Shown here piece after piece: positions 1 to 4,963 of a stretch of DNA of 5,356 bases (position 1 is the stretch's first letter; the number at the start of each line of letters is the position of its first letter). The translations under genes were made by a program, and so were the position numbers. The notes beneath the pieces are model-generated. The model saw nothing but the letters and a program-made list of their open reading frames with translations. It had not been told where the DNA came from and made no database searches. Where the stretch lies: the NCBI GenBank assembly GCA_021795275.1, contig JAJYPO010000159.1, positions 1-5,356 on the forward strand, given 5' to 3'. This DNA is from Nitrospirota bacterium. GTDB taxonomy: Bacteria; Nitrospirota_A; Leptospirillia; Leptospirillales; Leptospirillaceae.

Positions 1-250
1 CTAGTACGAGAGGACCGGGATGGACTGACCTCTGGTGTGTCGGCTGTCGTGCCAACGGCAGGCCGAGTAGCTATGTCGGGACGGGAGAACCGCTGAAAGC
101 ATCTAAGTGGGAAACCCACCTCAAGACAAGATCTCCCACCGCGCAAGCGGTCTGAAGACCCCTGGAAGATTACCAGGTTGATAGGCTGGGCATGTAAGAC
201 CTGCAAGGGTTGTAGTGTACCAGTACTAATCGGTCGAGCGGCTTGAATCC
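1..250 (+). rRNA. rrl: 23S ribosomal RNA, 3' end (partial)
   Basis: This is the last ~250 bases of a large-subunit rRNA gene; its 5' part lies outside the window. Bases 3-16 (AGTACGAGAGGACC) are the sarcin-ricin loop of domain VI, where elongation factors dock on the ribosome. Further conserved landmarks are GCTGAAAGCATCTAAG at about 92-107, GTTGATAGGC at about 178-187 and CAGTACTAAT at about 220-229. The end near 250 is set by comparison with the remembered E. coli 3' end (GGCTTAACC, here GGCTTGAATCC) and is uncertain by several bases. The gene is followed closely by 5S rRNA on the same strand, as in a normal bacterial rRNA operon. Open reading frames across this stretch are accidental. Confidence 0.97.
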
Positions 251-281
251 GTCGTCGTCCTTGTTCAAACGCACTTTTCTC

Positions 282-401
282 TGTCCGGTGGCCATACCGG
301 AGGGGTTCCACCCGTTCCCATCCCGAACACGGCCGTTAAGCCCTCCTGGGCCCATGATACTGCACCCGCGAGGGTGTGGGAAAGTCGGTCGCTGCCGGAC
401 T
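282..401 (+). rRNA. rrf: 5S ribosomal RNA
   Basis: This is a complete 5S rRNA of about 120 bases. The ends pair as helix I: GTCCGG at 283-288 is the exact reverse complement of CCGGAC at 395-400. The conserved core CCATCCCGAAC lies at about 319-329, and the GATACTGC...GTGGGAAAGTCGG segment follows at about 356-387. It sits about 30 bases after the 23S rRNA on the same strand with no tRNA in the spacer, so both are processed from one rRNA transcript. The exact ends are uncertain by one or two bases. Confidence 0.95.
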
Positions 402-428
402 CCTTTTCTTCTCTCTTCCCGTTTTCTT

Positions 429-462
429 CCCCCCTAGGGCCCTCCCATGGGGGGTTTTTTTT
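429..462 (+). terminator. Intrinsic terminator of the rRNA operon
   Basis: Six C (429-434) pair with six G (449-454) around a loop that can fold further (AGGGCCCT, CCCATGGG), followed directly by eight T (455-462). A GC-only stem plus T-run is a classic Rho-independent terminator. It lies about 30 bases after 5S and should end the rRNA transcript. The 401-435 stretch leading into it is almost purely pyrimidine (one G, at 421). Confidence 0.85.
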
Positions 463-495
463 AGGACATTGGATTTTCTACCTGAAGGGGCCCGC

Positions 496-2076
496 GTGAC
501 GCGATTCCCTCTCTTCCTGATTACAACACTTCTCCTTTTCACCTCCTGTAGCCCCCATTTTCATTCGACTCTGAAAAAGGATGCCACCGGTCTTGTCCTC
601 GCGATTCCCGATGATCCGGCCACGCTGGACTGGAACAAAGCCACCGATGGCAACTCCTTCGAGATTATCACCAATCTCATGCAGGGTCTCACGCGCTTCG
701 ACAAGAGGCAGAATGTCGTGGGCGCCGATGCGGACACCTGGTCGGTCGATCCTTCGGGACGTCATTTTATCTTCCATATCCGCTCCTCGGCCCACTGGAG
801 CGATGGGGAACCCGTTTCGTCGACAAACTACCGGGACTCTTTCCTGCGGCTTCTGAGTCCCCAGACCGCCTCCCCTTATGCGTATTACCTCTTCGACATC
901 GAAAACGCACAGTGTTATGACGAAGGGCGGTGTCCGGCCTCTGCCGTGGGCGTTCATGTTCTCTCTCCCGACAGCCTCCGGATCGATCTTTCCCACCCCA
1001 TGCGGAACTTTCCCTCGCTATTGACGAATGCCATCACCGATCCGGTGAGGCTCGACCTTATCCGGGAGCATCCTACCCACTGGACCGATCCCCGCTATTT
1101 TGTCGGGAACGGACTCTTCAGTCTTGCCGCCTGGCATCACGATGCCTACCTTCTTTTGCGCAGGACACGTCCCGCCCCTCCGTCTTCCCACCTTGTCTCC
1201 TCGCTGACTTTTCTCGTCATTCCAGAACCGGTGACCCAGCTTACCCTTTATGAGCAGCATCGGCTCGACATCGAGGGCATTCCTTCGTTTTACATCAAGA
1301 AGTACCTGAAGAGTCCCGAGCTTCACCGCATTCCCCAGCTGTCGACGATTTACTACAGCATGAACATACGAAGGCACCCGTTCGACAATGTTCATGTCCG
1401 GAAAGCCTTCGCCATGTCGGTCGACCGGACAAGGCTCGAACGGATTTTTCTGTCGGCGCTCCCTTCCCTCTCTTCCTTCATTCCCCGGGGACTCTCAGGT
1501 TACGACCCCGAAGCGGCCTATGGTTTCGATGTCGCCCGCGCCCGGGAGGAACTTGCCCTCGGAGGCTTCCCCGGCGGACAAGGATTCCCTCACGTCACCC
1601 TCGTCTTCCCCGAAGGGACGCAAAGCCGGATTCTGGCGACTTTCATGCAGCAGACCTTCAAGGATGTCCTGGGAGTGACGATCGAGCTTCGTTCCATGGA
1701 GTGGAAGGCTTATCTGGCGGGACTCGATGCGCACACTCCCGCCATCTACCAGTCCGGCTGGATCGCCGACTACCCCGATGCCATGACCTTCCTCTCCCTG
1801 ATGAGGAGCGGATCCGGGAACAACCGGACAGGCTGGTCTGATCCCGCCTTCGACCGACTCATCGACCGGGCCCAGGAGGTCGATGAACCCTTGAAGGGGC
1901 ATCTCTATGCCGAAGCACAGCGAATCCTGCTGAGAAAGGCCGTCGTGGCCATTCCTCTTTCCCAGGGAATCTCAAACATCCTTGTCCCGCCGACAGTGGT
2001 CGGCTACTGGCACAATGCCATGGGCATGGACTCTCTCGGGTCGGTGAAAAAATTATCGAAGGCCCTTCCGATGTGA
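496..2076 (+). CDS. Oligopeptide ABC transporter substrate-binding lipoprotein (SBP family 5, OppA-like)
   Basis: This 526-residue protein belongs to the family 5 extracellular solute-binding proteins (OppA/DppA type), which capture peptides outside the inner membrane and pass them to an ABC permease. I chose the GTG at 496: GAAGGGG at 484-490 is a good Shine-Dalgarno, and translation begins at once with a lipoprotein signal (R3, hydrophobic residues 4-15, lipobox FTSC with acylated Cys18). The frame is open upstream to 376, but that would run through the terminator and 5S rRNA. Family features: PATLDWNKATD at 41-51, a GLTRFD segment near 64-69, the signature region WSDGEPVS at 101-108 with LLSPQTASPYAY at 119-130, and GWIADYPD at 421-428. 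The last matches GWCADY of E. coli OppA, whose Asp contacts the peptide N-terminus, so Asp425 may do the same. A family-typical EAQRILL...AIPLSQ segment lies near the C-terminus. Length is normal and the frame intact. No permease or ATPase gene is adjacent, and ligand specificity cannot be read from sequence. Confidence 0.92.
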   Translation: MTRFPLFLITTLLLFTSCSPHFHSTLKKDATGLVLAIPDDPATLDWNKATDGNSFEIITNLMQGLTRFDKRQNVVGADADTWSVDPSGRHFIFHIRSSAHWSDGEPVSSTNYRDSFLRLLSPQTASPYAYYLFDIENAQCYDEGRCPASAVGVHVLSPDSLRIDLSHPMRNFPSLLTNAITDPVRLDLIREHPTHWTDPRYFVGNGLFSLAAWHHDAYLLLRRTRPAPPSSHLVSSLTFLVIPEPVTQLTLYEQHRLDIEGIPSFYIKKYLKSPELHRIPQLSTIYYSMNIRRHPFDNVHVRKAFAMSVDRTRLERIFLSALPSLSSFIPRGLSGYDPEAAYGFDVARAREELALGGFPGGQGFPHVTLVFPEGTQSRILATFMQQTFKDVLGVTIELRSMEWKAYLAGLDAHTPAIYQSGWIADYPDAMTFLSLMRSGSGNNRTGWSDPAFDRLIDRAQEVDEPLKGHLYAEAQRILLRKAVVAIPLSQGISNILVPPTVVGYWHNAMGMDSLGSVKKLSKALPM

Positions 2077-2102
2077 TATTCTCGAATGATTGAATCCTTT
2101 TG

Positions 2103-2121
2103 CGGGGAGGGGGCTTCCCCG
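2103..2121 (+). other. Short hairpin between the peptide-binding and NERD genes
   Basis: CGGGGA (2103-2108) and TCCCCG (2116-2121) are perfect complements around a 7-base loop, 27 bases after the preceding stop codon. It could slow or end transcription or protect the upstream mRNA's 3' end. It is followed by GGTTATCATT rather than a T-run, so it is not a convincing intrinsic terminator. No good promoter is visible between here and the next gene, so co-transcription of the two genes is possible. Confidence 0.35.
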
Positions 2122-2171
2122 GGTTATCATTGCTTTCGATCAGTTTTAATCTTTTATCAAGTGGAGTGTGT

Positions 2172-3821
2172 GTGGCATCGCTCAAGTCTCTCCCGGCATC
2201 CGAAAGGTTCGAGGAGGAGGTCCGTCAGTTTTGTCTGACGGGATTGTCCGCTGGCACGTTGGCTCAGGACCATGCCGAATGGGTGGACCCGTTCGTTGCG
2301 GCGGGGGTGGTGGTCTACTTTTACGAGAGGAATATCTATACCCCGGTGGGGCAGAAGGAGATCGACGGGTTTCTGGCCACGGACCGCGGTTTTTTCGTGG
2401 TGGAGTGCAAGAATGTTTCAGGTCCCGTGAGCGGGACCCTGAACGCCTCCTGGCAGGTTGGCAAGGAGCCCATCCTGGTCTCCGGGTCGAGCCATGCCAA
2501 CCCGATCACCCAGATCAAGAACCGGATCGGTCCCCTGGCGGCCTTCCTTCGGGACAGAAAGGTCCCCTTCTACCTGACAGGGCTCATCGTCTTTCCCGAC
2601 GACGCCGATCTGTCACGGCTCTCCGAGAGCGGGACGCTGAGCGTTCATGAACCGCCAAACAGGGATCACAGCTACGTTGTGACCTGTCTCTCGAGAGTCC
2701 CGGGGATCCTGGGCCAGATGCCTCCCGGGGCCGTCACACCCGCCGATGCGGCGAAGGTGGCCAAACTTCTTGGTCTGGTCGTCTCCGACTTCGACTCTCC
2801 GGAAAGACTGCTCCGATTCCCCGAGGGGGGATTCGACGACCTTTCGATGGCCCAGAACGAGCGGATCCTCGATCGCAAACGGGATCAGGCCAAAGAGTCG
2901 TCTCTTGCTCTTCCGGAAGAGGCGCGGGATGCGATCATTCGACCCATCGATGATGCCCGGGCGAGTCTCCTGACCTCACTCCGTCTCCACAATGGGCGGG
3001 GAGGAGCGGAGGCACGCGGACTCCTTCTCCCTCTTCTGGCCGGATTTCTCCTGCTGCTTCTCATGGGAGGAACGGTGACCTGGTATTACCAGAACCGTAA
3101 AGAGGTTCTCCTGATCCAGAAAAAGAATGAGGAGCAGCTTCTGCCAGAGCTCATCGGGAAGGATCCGGAGCTCACCCCTTATGCCCTTCTGCTTCTTTTT
3201 TACAGCCAGCACCCGTCCATCCCCCCGGACAAGGACCTCCTCTCGCTGGCTTTCCCTCTCAAGACCCGTGAAAAGGCCAAGGTGGAGCCGGAATTCCGGA
3301 AGAAGTTCCGGGCGCGCATCAACGAGGACATGAAGCTTGTTTCGACCATCTCGCGATTCAAGGTTTCCATATCCGCAACCCTCGTCCGTTACGACTCGGG
3401 CCGGAATACCTTCTACCTGACAGGGATACTTCCGGTCCGGCTCCCCGGCGACCGCGAAAACGGAACCGGTCTCTTTCCGACCGGCCAGATCGGAGTCGCC
3501 ACGAGACTCTCCTGTCCTTTTTGCGACTCCCAGGTTCTTCTCAGGGATTGGCCTTTAAAGGCCAGCGTCTCTCCGCGCGGAATCTTTTTTTCCTTTCCCT
3601 ATCCGCCAGGAGACGTCTCAGGAATCATTGCCCAGGCTCCCTGCGCAGGATGCGGGATCCCCGTCCACGTCAATGTCTGGATGGCTCCGGAGGCAGTCGA
3701 CGCCGGACGGACCTCCTCCGGCAAGCCTTTTGTCTCCATGGTGGGGTCGGTGAAGGTGCTGTCCATTGTGCTGGATACCGACGGCCGGGAGCTGTACCGG
3801 AAAAATCCCCCCTCCATCTGA
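2172..3821 (+). CDS. Membrane-anchored NERD-domain (nuclease-related) protein with C-terminal paired CxxC motifs
   Basis: This is a 549-residue protein. The start is GTG 2172, with GGAG at 2163-2166 five bases ahead; GTG 2166 is in frame but overlaps that site, and an open frame back to TTG 2100 lacks a ribosome site. Residues ~10-145 form a NERD domain, a PD-(D/E)XK-like nuclease fold: FEEEV at 13-17, KEIDGFL with Asp65, VVECKN with Glu78 and Lys80, then NPITQIKNR at 110-118 and a GLIVFPDD strand at 137-144. The core D...ExK residues are all present, so activity is plausible but unproven. One hydrophobic helix spans ~284-306, followed by a charged, probably helical segment (~307-345). The remainder is strand-rich and carries CPFC (448-451) and CAGC (491-494), 40 residues apart, likely one zinc ribbon. 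I recognise the NERD domain but not the C-terminal region. Which side of the membrane it faces is unclear, since basic residues flank both ends of the helix. The gene is 95 bases after the peptide-binding gene and converges on the NYN gene. Confidence 0.85.
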   Translation: MASLKSLPASERFEEEVRQFCLTGLSAGTLAQDHAEWVDPFVAAGVVVYFYERNIYTPVGQKEIDGFLATDRGFFVVECKNVSGPVSGTLNASWQVGKEPILVSGSSHANPITQIKNRIGPLAAFLRDRKVPFYLTGLIVFPDDADLSRLSESGTLSVHEPPNRDHSYVVTCLSRVPGILGQMPPGAVTPADAAKVAKLLGLVVSDFDSPERLLRFPEGGFDDLSMAQNERILDRKRDQAKESSLALPEEARDAIIRPIDDARASLLTSLRLHNGRGGAEARGLLLPLLAGFLLLLLMGGTVTWYYQNRKEVLLIQKKNEEQLLPELIGKDPELTPYALLLLFYSQHPSIPPDKDLLSLAFPLKTREKAKVEPEFRKKFRARINEDMKLVSTISRFKVSISATLVRYDSGRNTFYLTGILPVRLPGDRENGTGLFPTGQIGVATRLSCPFCDSQVLLRDWPLKASVSPRGIFFSFPYPPGDVSGIIAQAPCAGCGIPVHVNVWMAPEAVDAGRTSSGKPFVSMVGSVKVLSIVLDTDGRELYRKNPPSI

Positions 3822-3843
3822 CCGGTCGATGCCTGGCTCGCGA

Positions 3844-4704
3844 TCAGCCGTCTGCCTTTTTCGGTAAAAGTTCGGAAAGACGGCGGTCGATCTCGTTCAG
3901 AATGATGGGAGGAATCCCGGATTTTCGGTCGAGATAGCGGCCGAGCATGTCCTTCTCCGGCACCACGAGAAAATAGTCGACCGCATTCTTGATCTGGGGG
4001 GAAAAGAGCTGAAGCTGCCCCTGTTCCCCGCGGGAAAGGGAGAGGGAGTAGACGAGTTTAAGCGAATCCTTGAGATACTGGATCAGGGGAATGAAATCCG
4101 TGTCTCCCGAAATGAGAACCGCCGCATCGTAATGGGCCATCTTTGAAATCATGTCGATCGTTATTCCGATGTCGACTCCTTTTTCCCCTTCCACCGTTCC
4201 CTGATACAGAAACGATCCTTCCCGCTCCTTGTCCCGCAGGAGCTCCTTGACCTTGTACGGACGAAGGACGAGCTGTCCGACGTACTTGAACTCCAGGAAG
4301 GAGGTCCTTTTCTGGATGTCGTCGAAAACCTCCTCCTTGGCCCTGGAGAGAAGTTCTCTTTGATGCTGGTGCCAGCGCTGGGCCAGGGATTCGACCAGAG
4401 AGGGGGTCAGGTCGGGATAGATTTCCCGGTATTGGTCGATGATGTCTTTGACGGCCCGATCGAATCGATGGAGAGGTGTCGTCGCCTGGGTGTTGTACCA
4501 GTAAACCCGGAGCAGGCGGTGGGGGATTCGGGTCTGGTCGGAGAGGACGCTGATGGCCTGGCGGAAAAAGTCTTCCCAAAGGAAGTGCTTTTCGTCGAGA
4601 CGATATTCCGGAAGGTTGTGGCCGGCGGCTTTGAATCGAAACTTCTGAAGGTCCTTCTTGAAGTTCTGGCCGTCAATGAAGATGACCGTTTTCAGGATGT
4701 TCAT
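3844..4704 (-). CDS. NYN-domain protein (PIN-like, LabA/DUF88-type putative RNase)
   Basis: This is a 286-residue protein with the NYN fold, related to PIN nucleases that cut RNA using metal ions held by acidic residues. The start is ATG at 4704: GGAG lies nine bases upstream, and the first conserved strand follows immediately (KTVIFIDGQNF, with Asp11 and Asn14). Open frame continues upstream to 4818 but encodes proline/serine-rich sequence unlike the family. Other signature parts are RVYWYNT near 66-72, KGVDIGITIDM at 175-185 (Asp178, Asp184), and SGDTDFIPLI at 199-208 (Asp201, Asp203). All expected acidic positions are present, so it is probably active. A charged, helix-rich stretch at roughly 82-143 separates the first strands from the catalytic second half. 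There is no signal peptide or membrane segment, so it is cytoplasmic. It has its own upstream promoter and a leader of about 140 bases. The RNA target is unknown; processing or decay of stable RNA or mRNA is a family-level guess. Confidence 0.88.
   Translation of the reverse strand: MNILKTVIFIDGQNFKKDLQKFRFKAAGHNLPEYRLDEKHFLWEDFFRQAISVLSDQTRIPHRLLRVYWYNTQATTPLHRFDRAVKDIIDQYREIYPDLTPSLVESLAQRWHQHQRELLSRAKEEVFDDIQKRTSFLEFKYVGQLVLRPYKVKELLRDKEREGSFLYQGTVEGEKGVDIGITIDMISKMAHYDAAVLISGDTDFIPLIQYLKDSLKLVYSLSLSRGEQGQLQLFSPQIKNAVDYFLVVPEKDMLGRYLDRKSGIPPIILNEIDRRLSELLPKKADG
3847..3884. repeat. Nested inverted repeat at the 3' end of the NYN gene
   Basis: GCCGTCT (3847-3853) and AGACGGC (3878-3884) are perfect complements. 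Between them CTTTT (3856-3860) and AAAAG (3866-3870) form an inner stem with loop TCGGT. The element covers the last codons of the NYN gene and lies 26 bases past the NERD stop, so transcripts from either direction could fold here. Neither side has a T-run, so intrinsic termination is not shown. Coding constraint or chance are alternatives. Confidence 0.4.
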
Positions 4705-4766
4705 GGATGCGTTCTCCGGTGGGGGAATCCGATTTGAGCTGGGTTGGGGCAACGGGGAGGAATGCG

Positions 4767-4847
4767 TCATGGGGAGAAGAGGATCGGAAATGAAAGAGCC
4801 CCTAAACGGGGCTCCCAATGAACTAAGTAAGCGGACATTTCGTCCAT
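4767..4847 (-). CDS. Possible 26-codon leader ORF upstream of the NYN gene (speculative)
   Basis: ATG at 4847 opens a 26-codon frame beginning MDEMSAYLVHW and ending with TGA at 4767-4769, 62 bases before the NYN start codon. Its ATG lies six bases after the predicted -10 element, so if the promoter call is right the message would be nearly leaderless. There is no Shine-Dalgarno ahead of the first ATG; a weak GGA precedes the internal ATG at codon 4. The 4796-4814 hairpin lies inside the frame, which would allow translation to affect folding. There is no run of one amino acid as in classic attenuators, and I recognise no family. A chance frame in an untranslated leader is the main alternative. 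Confidence 0.2.
   Translation of the reverse strand: MDEMSAYLVHWEPRLGALSFPILFSP
4796..4814 (-). other. Strong hairpin in the NYN leader, possible attenuator or small-RNA terminator
   Basis: Read on the minus strand, GAGCCCC, loop GTTTA and GGGGCTC form a perfect 7-bp stem, followed by TTTCATTT. This resembles an intrinsic terminator with an interrupted T-run. It starts ~32 bases after the predicted transcription start and lies ~90 bases before the NYN start codon. It could truncate the transcript to about 60 bases, which would be an attenuator or a small RNA. A smaller hairpin, GGAC/GTCC with loop GAAAT (4833-4845), precedes it. Confidence 0.5.
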
Positions 4848-4852
4848 GTGAG

Positions 4853-4882
4853 ATCTTAACAAGGGAGTTTCGGGTGTGTCAA
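4853..4882 (-). promoter_or_regulatory. Sigma-70-type promoter for the NYN transcript
   Basis: On the minus strand there is a consensus -35 box TTGACA (4882-4877), an 18-base spacer and a -10 box TAAGAT (4858-4853) that keeps the most conserved T1, A2, A5 and T6. Transcription would start near 4846. It lies just past the terminator of the upstream EAL gene and ~140 bases before the NYN start codon, in the right orientation. No operator repeats were seen around it. Confidence 0.65.
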
Positions 4883-4884
4883 GG

Positions 4885-4912
4885 AAAAATTCCGGAAGAA
4901 AGGGCCTTCCAG
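4885..4912 (-). terminator. Intrinsic terminator of the EAL-domain gene
   Basis: On the minus strand, CTGGAAG (4912-4906) pairs with CTTCCGG (4898-4892) around a 7-base loop, with one U-G pair in a 7-bp stem. AA and five T (4889-4885) follow. It begins ~50 bases after the EAL-gene stop codon and ends two bases before the -35 box of the next promoter, so it insulates the NYN unit from upstream transcription. Confidence 0.65.
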
Positions 4913-4963
4913 CGGGAGGGAATTGAAAGGGGGGACCGGGGAAGGAGTGCATCCGCGAAGGCT

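Noticed and set aside
251..281. tRNA gene in the 23S-5S spacer
   Set aside because: The spacer is only about 30 bases, too short for a tRNA.
170..437. Short ORFs on both strands across the rRNA region
   Set aside because: They overlap 23S and 5S rRNA and have no recognisable protein features.
376..495. Upstream extension of the peptide-binding gene to ATG 376
   Set aside because: It would run through the 3' end of 5S rRNA and the rRNA terminator. The GTG at 496 has a good ribosome site and gives an immediate lipoprotein signal.
478..996. 172-codon minus-strand ORF
   Set aside because: Antisense shadow of the peptide-binding gene with low-complexity Arg/Gly-rich translation and no family match.
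2130..2157. Possible promoter TTGCTT / TTTTAT before the NERD gene
   Set aside because: The predicted start would fall on the ribosome site at 2163-2166, and the -10 box is a weak match.
2168..2650. 160-codon plus-strand ORF beginning in the (TG)4 run
   Set aside because: Frame-shifted shadow of the NERD gene; Gly/Arg-rich translation, while the NERD frame carries the conserved motifs.
4705..4818. N-terminal extension of the NYN protein to 4818
   Set aside because: The added residues are Pro/Ser-rich and unlike the family, and they cover the leader hairpin. ATG 4704 has a ribosome site directly before the conserved strand.
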